A DNA stretch of 64,000 nucleotides from NCBI RefSeq assembly GCF_003967555.1, contig NZ_BIFS01000002.1:2170001-2234000 (forward strand), given 5' to 3'. A program made the translations under genes and the position numbers. A model generated the notes under the pieces. That model made no database searches. It was not told the DNA's origin and saw only the letters and a program-made list of their open reading frames with translations. Positions 55,905 to 64,000 of the stretch are shown here, piece by piece. Origin of the DNA: Dictyobacter kobayashii (GTDB taxonomy: Bacteria; Chloroflexota; Ktedonobacteria; Ktedonobacterales; Ktedonobacteraceae). Position 1 is the stretch's first letter; every line of letters begins with the position of its first letter.

Positions 55905-57386
55905 TTACGGTAGCGAAAAATTTTCTTGTGAGAGATAGGGATGGACGGCAGCAATAACTGGATCTGCTGCGAAATGACGTTGCATCTGGTTATCGAGCAG
56001 GGCATTATCGAGTGCCGCAAAGATCATAGCCTGGTCCAATACCAGGTAGCGATGTCCGATCTGTCCGGTGGTGGGATTGACACTATCGTAGAAGCCATAA
56101 GGGCCGTAGATGCCGGGATAGCGTGAACGCAGTTGTTGGATGTTCTCAAAGGCTTTTTGGGGTGTGACGGTTAAGGCCAGGAATGAAGCATGCGGCGTAA
56201 CTGCCGTCTCATCGTAAGGGCAACAGGTTTTGTTGGATGCCATATTGCGTGCCCCATAGGCATCATAGTTTCCAGTATCATCTGGAGTGCTGGCAGGAGA
56301 GAGGCCCCAGACAGGATAATTCAGGGTCTGGGTGGAGTAGGCTTGTTGGGCCTGTGCATAGAGCCGATCATTGAGTCCAAAGCTATGTGGCCCCCAACTG
56401 GTCTCTGGGATGACCAGATTGTTCATCAAGCCTTCGAACATGCTCCCACCCCAGCTGGGTACAAAATTGATGCCATTGGTTGAGTAGTGGCCTTCAAAGA
56501 CTGTAAATGGCTTGCCGGATTGCGGATCGTTGTAGGTGGCATTATAACCCTGAGGTGTCTGCCCCTGCCAGGTGAAGTCTGCGGGTAATGTGCGCCAGGT
56601 GCGCCACCAGACATCGCCGGGCATGCTGTGGGTTCCAATACCGATGTAGGCCGCGATACGCGTTTCCGCATTGAGCACCCCATAATGGAAGTTCGCCGGT
56701 CCCTGGTCCGCATTATAACCACCATACATCTGGCCGGCAGTATTGCTCTGATTTTGATCTCCATTATCGTAGAAGATCCCGAAATTCATCGCATTGAGGA
56801 GCGCTGTGGCCCTGGGAGCCAGCGTTGGAAAGACCTGTCTGGTGGCAATCAAACCCGTCGCGTACCAGGCGCTATCCACGGTCGAGATAAAGGCCCCGGT
56901 CGCTGGTTGGCCCTCCTGGTCGGTACCTCCGGGACCCGAAATGCGATGTCCAGTGGTCGTGTCATACCAACTGAAGAGAAAACCATGCCACTTGCTGAGC
57001 TTCTCAACCTCTGTGAGCAAAGCATTGGCGCGTTTAAGTGCATCAACACGATTGATAAGGCCAAGATCTTTGGCGGATACGATGCTCCAAAACGCGACCC
57101 CGATATTGGTTGGCGAAGTATATGTTCCTTTGGCCGGGGCACCGTTAAAGCCAATGTTATCCATTGGAAGATGGGTTACAGGATCGGCATCGGCATCAAA
57201 AAACTGCCAGGTGCGACGAGCAATATTATAAAGTTCTAATTTTTGTGCAATGGTGAGCTCTTTTTGTTGCGGAGTTGCGCCAGTGGTCCTGGCTGGCGCT
57301 GCGGATGCTATGAGCGGGGTCATAATTGTACTCAGACAAAAAATGCCGCACAAAAAGAATCCAAAAAGCAAACGTTTTACCTTCAA
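55905..57386 (-). CDS. secreted glucoamylase-like (COG5368 / GH144-type) protein
   Basis: 493 residues. An N-terminal signal peptide (RLLFGFFLCGIFCLSTIMTPLIASAA) precedes an (alpha/alpha)6-barrel-like domain: RRTWQFFDADADPVTHLPMDNIG, TSPTNIGVAFWSIVSAKDLG, FLFSWYDTTTGHR, and WGGSMFEGLMNNLVIPE near residue 320. This is the COG5368 glycoamylase profile shared with GH144 beta-1,2-glucanases. It probably degrades an extracellular glucan. It starts with TTG at 57386 with GAGGAG eight bases upstream. Confidence 0.82.
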   Translation of the reverse strand: MKVKRLLFGFFLCGIFCLSTIMTPLIASAAPARTTGATPQQKELTIAQKLELYNIARRTWQFFDADADPVTHLPMDNIGFNGAPAKGTYTSPTNIGVAFWSIVSAKDLGLINRVDALKRANALLTEVEKLSKWHGFLFSWYDTTTGHRISGPGGTDQEGQPATGAFISTVDSAWYATGLIATRQVFPTLAPRATALLNAMNFGIFYDNGDQNQSNTAGQMYGGYNADQGPANFHYGVLNAETRIAAYIGIGTHSMPGDVWWRTWRTLPADFTWQGQTPQGYNATYNDPQSGKPFTVFEGHYSTNGINFVPSWGGSMFEGLMNNLVIPETSWGPHSFGLNDRLYAQAQQAYSTQTLNYPVWGLSPASTPDDTGNYDAYGARNMASNKTCCPYDETAVTPHASFLALTVTPQKAFENIQQLRSRYPGIYGPYGFYDSVNPTTGQIGHRYLVLDQAMIFAALDNALLDNQMQRHFAADPVIAAVHPYLSQENFSLP

Positions 57387-57792
57387 GGCAATTCTCCTCT
57401 GACTTTGAGGCTCATCCTGTCAAATATCGATTGACTGGTTCCTTAATCAGATACTCAATATAGAGTTGCGGCGACAGGATTGAACTTGCTTGTATTAATA
57501 GTTTGAGACTGGATGTGCAAAGAGGGTATAGAGCAATACAGCAATTATATTGTTGTAAATGGGGCAAGTCAAGCTCTGCTTTACCAATGGATCGAAGGTT
57601 ATGCATTATAGATGAGTAAACTTTACTTTATAAAATGAATGCCCTACCTAAAAAGGCCAAAGAGAATGATAGACCTGCCAGGTAGTATCTGCCTCTAAAA
57701 AACTTCCTGGTTCGTAATATATATACAGAATAAGGTTGTGTTATTATTGCTGTTGCGTGCAAGCAATTTGGTCTTATAGAGGTTGAAGATAA
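57387..57792. other. divergent intergenic region, no gene seen
   Basis: AT-rich. Holds the promoters of two divergent secreted-protein genes. No repeat or RNA recognised. Confidence 0.45.
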
Positions 57793-58443
57793 ATGAAGAA
57801 GAGTATTCAATATCTTGCCAGTGTGATTGTGCTGGCCTTCTTATTAGCCGGCTGTAACGTCTCCGTGGGAACTGGAGGTTCTGGTAACGGCTCATTCTCA
57901 AGTGGGAGTAATTCAAACGGTAGTAGCTCCAATGGAAGTAGCTCCAATGGAAATAGCTCCAATGGTGGTAATTCTGCCCAGGTGCCAAATATTGGACACC
58001 AGACGAAGACTTCAGGTTGCCAGGCTCAGGGAGCTTTACAGGATAAGCAATGTACTCCTGGTGCGATCTTTTCTAATGCAACGACCAGTCAGATTTGCCG
58101 GTCCGGTTATTCGAAGTCAGTACGCAATGTACCGGTGAGTGTCAAAGATGAAGTTTATGCGGAGTATGGTATTACCCATCATCGCTCTGGCCAATATGAG
58201 GTTGACCATTTGATCAGTTTGGAGCTGGGTGGTTCCAATGACGTTGCCAATCTGTGGCCTGAGGCGGCTTCACCAACGCCTGGATTTCATCAAAAGGACG
58301 AGGTAGAAAACTATCTGCACGATCAGGTCTGTAGTGGCAAAATAGATCTGCGTACGGCGCAGAGCGAGATCGCTACCGACTGGCTGAAAGTATATCAGCA
58401 GATGGGCTCTCCTTCAGGTGGTTCTGGTTATGGTAACGCATAG
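57793..58443 (+). CDS. lipoprotein with HNH-nuclease-like domain
   Basis: 216 residues. Lipoprotein signal peptide with lipobox LLAGC (Cys21), then a Ser/Asn/Gly low-complexity linker (~25-65, repeats of SSNG), then a domain with YEVDHLISLELGGSNDVANLWPEA. DH...LGG..D..NL.P is the HNH/ColE-like nuclease core. It would be anchored on the outside of the membrane. A role in extracellular DNA degradation is inferred. GC use in the linker reflects the repeat. Confidence 0.75.
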   Translation: MKKSIQYLASVIVLAFLLAGCNVSVGTGGSGNGSFSSGSNSNGSSSNGSSSNGNSSNGGNSAQVPNIGHQTKTSGCQAQGALQDKQCTPGAIFSNATTSQICRSGYSKSVRNVPVSVKDEVYAEYGITHHRSGQYEVDHLISLELGGSNDVANLWPEAASPTPGFHQKDEVENYLHDQVCSGKIDLRTAQSEIATDWLKVYQQMGSPSGGSGYGNA

Positions 58444-58458
58444 TATGTAGCCTGTTCA

Positions 58459-58494
58459 CAGGCAGTTGTAGATCAAATTATCTACAACTGCCTG
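58459..58494. terminator. hairpin between convergent genes
   Basis: CAGGCAGTTGTAGA (58459-58472), 8-base loop, perfect complement (58481-58494). It lies between the lipoprotein stop and the DUF4385 stop and could serve both strands. Little T-tract. Confidence 0.6.
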
Positions 58495-58496
58495 CC

Positions 58497-59009
58497 TCAA
58501 TGCTTACCTGCATATTTGTCTTCGTGTAGCTTTTTGAGGCGCTGATAATCTATATCATTTCTCGCCTGCAGGTAGATACCATAAAAGATGCGTGCCGATT
58601 CAGCTTTCTCACTATCCTGTATCTGAGGTAGAATGCGTTTCCTGGCCTCTCTCATTTCTTCTGGCGTGGTCTCTTTTTGTGGATTGGCCTGATATTTGCG
58701 ACCACTCTGATGGTTGGCATAGCGGCGTGAGCGTGTATAGCCCATTTGCAGAAATTTTCTCGCCATATCCATGCCCACAAAATCTCCATCTTGTTTGTAA
58801 TTTAAAAATAGTTGGTAGATTCGTTCTGCCGATTGTTGGGCCTCAGCCGGAGTTTTGAAGCGCCAATAAGGTAGGATCTCAGATTTATAAGGTTCAACCA
58901 GCAGGACCCCCTGCTCGCCTCTGCCAACCTGGTATAGCTCGGGGTGAGCTCGAAAATCGATATTTTTGAAGTCCTTTGTATAATCAAAGCTCTTACTGCT
59001 AGCACGCAT
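58497..59009 (-). CDS. DUF4385 family protein
   Basis: 170 residues, strongly conserved family: FDYTKDFKNIDFRAHPELYQ, GRGEQGVLLVEPYKSEILP, FVGMDMARKFLQMGYTRSRR. Function unknown. Members are found in bacteria and viruses. The C-terminus is helical and charged. The start has a strong GGAGGAGG. Convergent with the HNH-like lipoprotein gene. Confidence 0.85.
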   Translation of the reverse strand: MRASSKSFDYTKDFKNIDFRAHPELYQVGRGEQGVLLVEPYKSEILPYWRFKTPAEAQQSAERIYQLFLNYKQDGDFVGMDMARKFLQMGYTRSRRYANHQSGRKYQANPQKETTPEEMREARKRILPQIQDSEKAESARIFYGIYLQARNDIDYQRLKKLHEDKYAGKH

Positions 59010-59140
59010 GACTGTTACCTCCTCCTACACACTTATCGCATGATGCCTGCTATCAACTACTTAAGACCGTGTTATATATTGGGAACCTGTTTGCTTAAAG
59101 ATGTATCAACGTGGGGTAGTGGGTAGCGCTAGAAATATTT

Positions 59141-59980
59141 TCATGAGTCTGTGTTAGCTGCTGGTCCCGCAACAGGGAATTGTAGCTCAACAATAAAATC
59201 GCCGGGTTGCCCATATTGTTCATGTCGCAGGTGTAGTTGACGGACCGGGCCTATGGGATGATAGCCATTGTCTTGCATCCAATGGTGCATCGCTACATAG
59301 GCCCGACCAAGGGCCAGATCGTTCCCTTTATGGATGGTACTGGCTACGAAGCTACCAGGTAAGGTGCGAATATGGATCTTCTCATTGCCTGGTAAAGCTT
59401 GTACCAGCGGGATAGCAACCTCTAAGTCTACCGACATACCCTCGTCGCGCATTTCATGGCGCGAGTGCCATAAAATTAACTCTGGTAATGTATAATGTGC
59501 TCCCTGTTGTTCCAGGTAGGCTGTTAATTGATGATACAGGCGCCCCTGCTCATAGCTACCGGGTAGCCTATCGCGGACAGAGGCAACCAGCAAAGGCTCG
59601 ACATATTTGACCCGTATATCGTAAGTCGGCATCGTTTCCTCCTGCTCAATCTGCCGTAGGCGAGCGGCAATGCGTGTCAGGCGTGCCTGTTCCGTTATGA
59701 TCACCTGCTGAATATATGTCTGCTTCTGTTCAAACATGGCCCGTAACTGCTCCAATGAAAGATCCTCTTCGAGCAAGCAAGCAATCTGCTCTAAGGGAAA
59801 GCCCAGATCCTTAAGCGTCAGAATGCGGTTCAGGCGTGGCAATTGCTCAAGTGTGTAGTACCGATAGCTACTATCTGGATCTAGCATTGTCGGTTTTAGC
59901 AGCCCATAGTGATCATAATGGTGCAGCGTCGCAATCGACACCTGACCCAGCCGAGCAAATTCGCCAATTTTAAGCATCAT
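59141..59980 (-). CDS. MerR family regulator with GyrI-like effector domain
   Basis: About 279 residues. Winged helix MLKIGEFARLGQVSIATLHHYDHYGLLKP, YRYYTLEQLPRLNRILTLKDLGF, a coiled-coil (~75-115), then a GyrI-like/SRPBCC ligand domain (TYDIRVKYVEPLLVASVRD ... EQYGQPGDFIVELQFPV). This is the BmrR-type layout that senses hydrophobic drugs. The start at 59980 (MMLK) is chosen because the helix-turn-helix begins there. An open frame upstream to 60082 adds non-homologous residues. Confidence 0.87.
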   Translation of the reverse strand: MMLKIGEFARLGQVSIATLHHYDHYGLLKPTMLDPDSSYRYYTLEQLPRLNRILTLKDLGFPLEQIACLLEEDLSLEQLRAMFEQKQTYIQQVIITEQARLTRIAARLRQIEQEETMPTYDIRVKYVEPLLVASVRDRLPGSYEQGRLYHQLTAYLEQQGAHYTLPELILWHSRHEMRDEGMSVDLEVAIPLVQALPGNEKIHIRTLPGSFVASTIHKGNDLALGRAYVAMHHWMQDNGYHPIGPVRQLHLRHEQYGQPGDFIVELQFPVAGPAANTDS

Positions 59981-60196
59981 CGTATCTTTTAAATCTCCAA
60001 AGTAAGAAATTGCATATGACAAGCAACATCGAAAGTGGGTGCCCCTCTGGAACAATAAAATGCGTTGACATGAAAGCGACAAGAAACATGATTCTCAAAG
60101 TTCGGGTCTTGCGCCCGATTTTTGCTTCTCAACCAGGCCTTCAGGTAGAGCATACACTCTCAGGTAAGATGAGAGTCAAGGGTATCTATGATGAGG

Positions 60197-60234
60197 CAGG
60201 ACAATCCCCCGTCTGGAGGGATTGTCCTGTTTTT
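60197..60234 (+). terminator. hairpin with T-tract
   Basis: CAGGACAATCCC (60197-60208), 9-base loop, complement (60218-60229), then TTTTT (60230-60234) on the plus strand. No plus-strand gene is apparent upstream, so it may serve the minus-strand FAD gene poorly or an unannotated small transcript from 60.0 kb. Confidence 0.6.
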
Positions 60235-60238
60235 ATGT

Positions 60239-61870
60239 CTAGTGGGGTAAGGGAATGCTTTGCTTGAAATTGAAGAGATTTTTGGGATCATAGGTGGCTT
60301 TGACCTGTTGGAGACGGGCCAGGTTTGCACCATAGTATGCCTGCTGCCAGTTGGATAGTGATGGATCAATATAGTTTTGATAGGCGGCCCCCGAGGCGTA
60401 GCTGCGCATGGCTTGCCAGGTGTTGTTCAGCCAGGTGCGATTCTGCGCAATGACTGAAGCTGCGGAACCGACATCCCAGTTGGCGTTATACTGAATTGAG
60501 AAGAGCATATTGCGGTGCGCAAAAGCTGTGGCATCCGGGGCTACACGATTGATGGCGCCGCCATGCGCGTCCATGCCAATACCGCCTGTACCAGGCGTGG
60601 AAGATTTCTGGTACTGCGTGATGGCGTTGACCAGCGCATTGATACCCTGGATGGGCAACGGCTTGGCGATGTAATCTGATTTGGCTGCAAAGGTGTCGCG
60701 TTGGATCTGCCCCTGGGGATTCTGGCTGGGCAGGCGACATTGGTCGAGCGTTTTGTTAGAACAGCCAGCCTCATAAAGCATGGTGTCGAGCAGCCCCGCA
60801 CTGGAGGCATAGCGGGTGGTGGGAGCAATACCCAGTTTATTGATCAGGTTTTGTAGTTGCTGGTTGAGCGCATCCACTCCTCCTACATAGACACCATTGA
60901 CACGTACCAGCGGATCGCCGTTTTTATCTGTGGTGTTGAGTAGCAGGCAATTAGACCATAATTCATCGGGAGCCTGGGGAGCCCAGTTTTGCCAGGCATT
61001 GACCACGGCCGTGGCATCGCTCCAATTCCAGCCAAGTGTGAAGATTGACAGGGAGGCAACGGGATGGGTTTGGAAGGTGAATGAGGTGACGATGCCAAAG
61101 TTGCCGCCGCCACCACCACGCAGGGCCCAGAAGAGGCTGGAGTTTTGGCTGGCGTCACAGGTGACAACACGCCCGTCCGCCAGTACAACCTGTGCTGAAA
61201 CCAGGTTATCACAGGTCAGACCAAACTTGCGTCCGAGTACTCCCACACCGCCTCCCATGGTTAAGCCAGCTACGCCCACGGTAGGGCACGAGCCCGCAGG
61301 AATGACACGTCCTTGTTGTGCCAACGTCGAATAGACATCGATCAGCTTGGCACCACTTCCGATGGTTGCATTTCCGCTACCGCTATCCACACTGATCGTA
61401 TTCATGCGACTGACATCCAGCATGAGGCCCGTGGTAGTTGAGTAGCCTGCATAGGAGTGACCCCCAGAACGCGCAGTCACGGGCAGGTTGAAGCGACTCA
61501 CAAAGGCCAGACAGTTCTGCACATCTTTCGGTGAGGCACAATAGGCAATACCTGCTGGCTTGATGGAGTCAAATTGTGGATCAAAGAGCTGGTGTGCCGT
61601 CGCATATTGTGGACTGTTGGGGCGAATCAGGGTACCATGCAAACTTTTGCCCAACTGCGACCAATCGGCCTCGGTGAGCACAGGAGGCTTGGTAGGTGTG
61701 GCTTTGATGGTAGGTACTGAAGAAGGTGTATTGGCCGCGTTAGCGCTAGGCTCTGCCTGGCAGGCACCTAACAATATGGGAAGGCTACCCGCGGCACACA
61801 GTGTAAGAAATCCTCGACGGTTTAGCTGTGTTTTCTCTAACCAGGCCGTCTGCTGTGTCTGCTTTTCCAT
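60239..61870 (-). CDS. exported FAD-linked oxidase, berberine-bridge-enzyme-like
   Basis: 543 residues. Twin-arginine signal (NRRGFLTLC, residues 17-25) with lipobox LLGAC (Cys37), so a Tat-exported lipoprotein. PCMH-type FAD domain: RSGGHSYAG with His138 and AGSCPTVGVAG with Cys195, the residues that bind FAD covalently in bicovalent members. GLTMGGGVGVLGRKFGLTCDN and LFWALRGGGGGNFGIVT follow. The C-terminal BBE motif is YIDPSLSNWQQAYYG...YDPKNLFNFKQSI. Substrates in the family are alcohols, sugars and alkaloids. Here unknown. Confidence 0.9.
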   Translation of the reverse strand: MEKQTQQTAWLEKTQLNRRGFLTLCAAGSLPILLGACQAEPSANAANTPSSVPTIKATPTKPPVLTEADWSQLGKSLHGTLIRPNSPQYATAHQLFDPQFDSIKPAGIAYCASPKDVQNCLAFVSRFNLPVTARSGGHSYAGYSTTTGLMLDVSRMNTISVDSGSGNATIGSGAKLIDVYSTLAQQGRVIPAGSCPTVGVAGLTMGGGVGVLGRKFGLTCDNLVSAQVVLADGRVVTCDASQNSSLFWALRGGGGGNFGIVTSFTFQTHPVASLSIFTLGWNWSDATAVVNAWQNWAPQAPDELWSNCLLLNTTDKNGDPLVRVNGVYVGGVDALNQQLQNLINKLGIAPTTRYASSAGLLDTMLYEAGCSNKTLDQCRLPSQNPQGQIQRDTFAAKSDYIAKPLPIQGINALVNAITQYQKSSTPGTGGIGMDAHGGAINRVAPDATAFAHRNMLFSIQYNANWDVGSAASVIAQNRTWLNNTWQAMRSYASGAAYQNYIDPSLSNWQQAYYGANLARLQQVKATYDPKNLFNFKQSIPLPH

Positions 61871-62263
61871 GCTACTATCCTTTTACTGGCACAGAGCACA
61901 AATTATGTTCTGTTGGTTATATCTATCATTGGAGGCCGTGCACCATCAGTGTTACAACCTTTTTGCGTAATCGAGTGATGATAATCGCTTAGATATGTAT
62001 TGATAATAATCTATATTTGACAGCCATTCTATGAATTGTTTCACAATTGCCTGGATTTTGCCGTATAAACTGGTTGCCTGGTTATCAGATAAATTTATCG
62101 TACAGGTTAGCCATGCTGCACGTCAACCACCTCACCGTTTATACTACCCTACCCATTGAAGCTGGATGGTGAACTGTGCTATGCTCACGGTAGCTTTTTT
62201 TGCTCGAACAATTGTGGTGAGCAAGCACCGATAGATGATAAACAGGGAAAGGATTGCTTAATT
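61871..62263. other. intergenic region, no gene seen
   Basis: Divergent spacer between the FAD oxidase and a small hypothetical gene. Sequence is AT-rich with no recognised site. Confidence 0.45.
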
Positions 62264-62575
62264 ATGGCTGATGACGCTAGAATTGCTGAACTGACAGCTC
62301 TGCGTGAGAATGAGGTGCGCTGTATTCGCGTACTGGCGGCCTGTCGCCGCTTCGCGGTCAATGTTGGCGGGGCGGCTGGCAACTATGCCACCTTTGCCCA
62401 AAACGAAGAAGTTCTCCTACAATCCTTTCACGATATCGAGCTAGCCCATGCCAGCCCCGATGGCCGCTATGATCAACTTTTCGCCCAACGCTGCCAGCGT
62501 GCTGGCCTGACTGCCGCCGACGTCCACATGCTACGTACCCGCTGGCAATCCCTGGAAACCGAAGACGATTTTTAA
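62264..62575 (+). CDS. hypothetical protein
   Basis: About 103 residues, MADDARIAELTALRENEVRCIRVL... with a helical pattern and FAVNVGGAAGNYATFAQNEEVL in the middle. Not recognised. AAGGA lies about 11 bases before this ATG. An open frame reaches back to 62156 without a site. The GC-rich 3' half shows normal codon bias, supporting coding. Transcribed alone. Confidence 0.5.
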   Translation: MADDARIAELTALRENEVRCIRVLAACRRFAVNVGGAAGNYATFAQNEEVLLQSFHDIELAHASPDGRYDQLFAQRCQRAGLTAADVHMLRTRWQSLETEDDF

Positions 62576-62695
62576 CCCCACTGAATAGCAGGCACGCTGG
62601 ACTACCTCACTCTCAACCCCTCTCATTTGCAGCCGACACAGTAGGAGGCTGCAACACCACATTAAGGGCTACAGCCGCGTCGCAGCTACCCCGCA

Positions 62696-63039
62696 CTACA
62701 AAGTTGTACATAGCTATATCTAAACTCCATACATAGCGCTTCCCCAACCTTTTTATAAGGCGCGCAGCATGCCCCAGCCACCCCGCACTACAAAGTTGTA
62801 CATAGCTATATCTAAATAAACTCCACACATAGCGCTTCCCCAACCCTTTTATAAGACGTGCAGCGTGCCCCAGCCACCCTGTGCTACAAAGTTGTACATA
62901 GCTATATCTAAATAAACTTCACACATAGCGCTTCCCCAACCCTTTTATAAGACGTGCAGCGTGCCCCAGCCACCCTGTGCTACAAAGTTGTACATAGCTA
63001 TATCTAAATAAAATCCACGCACAGCGTTCCCCCAATCCC
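62696..63039. repeat. tandem array, about four 96-bp units
   Basis: CTACAAAGTTGTACATAGC begins at 62696, 62788, 62884 and 62980 (spacings 92, 96, 96). Each unit has the palindromes TACAA-AG-TTGTA and ATAGCTAT, then AGCGCTTCCCCAACC and a GC segment resembling a decayed form of the hairpin at 63040. Units 2 and 3 are nearly identical, so expansion is recent. Confidence 0.8.
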
Positions 63040-63107
63040 TTTTAAGATGTGCGGGTGGCCGCAGCCACCCCGCACATCTTAAAAACTCAAGCGAGCGCCG
63101 CAGGCGC
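63040..63107. repeat. long hairpin plus short GC hairpin ending the array
   Basis: Arms of about 20 bp (63040-63059 with 63064-63084, one bulge), then GCGCC-GCA-GGCGC (63095-63107). The short hairpin is identical in core to those inside both MITE copies. Confidence 0.65.
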
Positions 63108-63304
63108 GAGCGAGACGACCGCCAGGTCAATCTATAAATCTAGCCTCAAGCTTGTCTACTTTAGATAGAGGATCTCCGTATCAGAAAGTGAAGCATACAT
63201 ACCATATCTGGTTACATATAGTGTGCCGATCTATTAATAGAGAAACAAGCAAAACTGCTGTGCCCTCACAGGCACAGTTCTTTTTTAGAAAAGAGATGTA
63301 TTGT

Positions 63305-64000
63305 ATGAAAGCAATGGTTATTAAAGATTTTGGTGGCCCTGAGGTTTTTGAGTTACGGGAGCTGCCAAAGCCCACCCCTGAGGCTGATGAAGTATTAGTA
63401 CGGGTCTATGCAACCTCTATTAATCCAGTCGATTATAAGATCCGCCAGGCTGGCTCCTGGGCTGGTGTGAAACCGCCTGCAGTGATTGGTTATGATGTAG
63501 CTGGCGTGGTTGAGGCGGTTGGCGCTGCGGTAAAGGATTTTAAGGTGGGCGATGATGTCTATTACACACCTGATATTCCTGGTAAGGGTGGCAGCTATGC
63601 CGAGTATCATGTGGCCCGAGAGGCTATCGTGGCGCATAAGCCCAAGAATTTGTCTTATCTTGAGGCAGCCAGTGTGCCGTTGGCTGGTGGAACAGCCTGG
63701 GACGCTTTGATTACCAGGGCGCAATTGAAGGTTGGCGAGACCGTGTTGATCCATGGTGGTACGGGTGGCGTGGGTTCATTCGCTATCCAGATCGCGCGTG
63801 CCGCTGGCGCCTATGTCTATACCACCTGTAGCGCGAAAAATGCTGAGCTGGCCAGAAAATTGGGCGCGCACAAAGTAATCGATTATAAGACAGAGAATTT
63901 TGCCGAGGTCATTACGCGTGAGACGGGTGGCAAAGGCGTAGATGTGGTCTTCGACACCGTGGGTGGAGAGACTGTTGCCAATAGTATTGCCGCCACTAAA
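63305..64000 (+). CDS. NADPH:quinone oxidoreductase / zinc-type alcohol dehydrogenase-like protein (partial)
   Basis: First ~232 residues of an MDR-superfamily enzyme: MKAMVIKDFGGPEVFELREL, SINPVDYKIRQAG, VIGYDVAGVVEAVG, and the Rossmann motif VLIHGGTGGVGSFAIQIARAAGA. VFDTVGGET is near the edge. The Cys/His zinc ligands of true alcohol dehydrogenases are absent, which favours a zinc-free quinone or enone reductase. The C-terminal third lies beyond the window. Confidence 0.9.
   Translation, partial: MKAMVIKDFGGPEVFELRELPKPTPEADEVLVRVYATSINPVDYKIRQAGSWAGVKPPAVIGYDVAGVVEAVGAAVKDFKVGDDVYYTPDIPGKGGSYAEYHVAREAIVAHKPKNLSYLEAASVPLAGGTAWDALITRAQLKVGETVLIHGGTGGVGSFAIQIARAAGAYVYTTCSAKNAELARKLGAHKVIDYKTENFAEVITRETGGKGVDVVFDTVGGETVANSIAATK

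Larger units (their letters stand above)
62576..63304. other. gene-free region with tandem repeats and hairpin
   Basis: Dominated by the 96-bp array (62696-63039) and the hairpin after it (63040-63107). Reading frames on the minus strand here repeat with the array and are not credible genes. Confidence 0.6.

Noticed and set aside
60010..60267. Plus-strand small gene upstream of the T-tract hairpin
   Set aside because: No ribosome site and no recognisable protein; the hairpin alone does not prove a transcript.
62696..63039. CRISPR array
   Set aside because: Units are contiguous and nearly identical, with no unique spacers and no cas genes.
62613..63130. Minus-strand frames with repeated KRYVWS/MYNFV segments
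   Set aside because: They are translations of the 96-bp tandem array, without independent evidence of coding.

Overview
The window looks like chromosomal DNA of a Ktedonobacteria-type (Chloroflexota) bacterium. This is an inference from gene style: a very large MalT-like LuxR regulator with an extra N-terminal domain, NLR-like TIR/NB-ARC/TPR proteins, DUF3830 and DinB proteins, and many one-component regulators (PadR, PucR, MerR, TetR, DeoR). No rRNA, tRNA, CRISPR array, phage module or intact transposase gene was recognised.

Layout. 1-5.4 kb: aldo/keto reductase, luciferase-like oxidoreductase, ChrB-like protein, a MITE-like element, a metallophosphoesterase and a purine-type amidohydrolase. 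5.5-13.9 kb: an operon for xanthine to urate to allantoin and onward (uraD, uricase, uraH, allC, allB and a two-gene xanthine dehydrogenase) behind a strong promoter flanked by palindromes. 14-16.5 kb: broken DUF3830 gene, PadR regulator and HsmA-like membrane protein with duplicated operator repeats. 16.5-31.6 kb, minus strand: methyltransferase, DeoR regulator, TIR-NB-ARC-TPR protein, gamma-glutamyltransferase, alpha/beta hydrolase, DinB protein, LuxR/MalT-like regulator, and two ABC half-transporters whose motifs fit a heterodimeric exporter. 32-36.5 kb: retropepsin-like protease with PDZ, RDD protein, LysE exporter, TetR regulator. 36.6-47.5 kb: an amine/GABA block with two APC permeases, copper amine oxidase, PucR regulator, GABA transaminase and aminobutyraldehyde dehydrogenase. 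Together these could turn putrescine-like amines into GABA and succinic semialdehyde. 47.5-63.1 kb: a second MITE copy, a nucleotidyltransferase pair, a tandem duplication of a multi-TM protein, a TIR-TPR protein, GH144-like and HNH-like secreted proteins, DUF4385, MerR, a Tat-type FAD oxidase, and a 96-bp tandem array. The window ends inside a quinone oxidoreductase gene.

Two properties run through the window. First, eleven genes carry thirteen single-base frameshifts, nearly all in short homopolymers and mostly one base missing, while the remaining reading frames stay well conserved. Uncorrected sequencing error explains this better than gene decay. Second, the 3' intergenic spaces hold unusually long, perfect hairpins, several followed by a short GC hairpin. 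Two of them sit inside a ~165-170-bp element with terminal inverted repeats and 9-bp target duplications, a likely non-autonomous transposon whose central palindrome differs between copies but stays paired.
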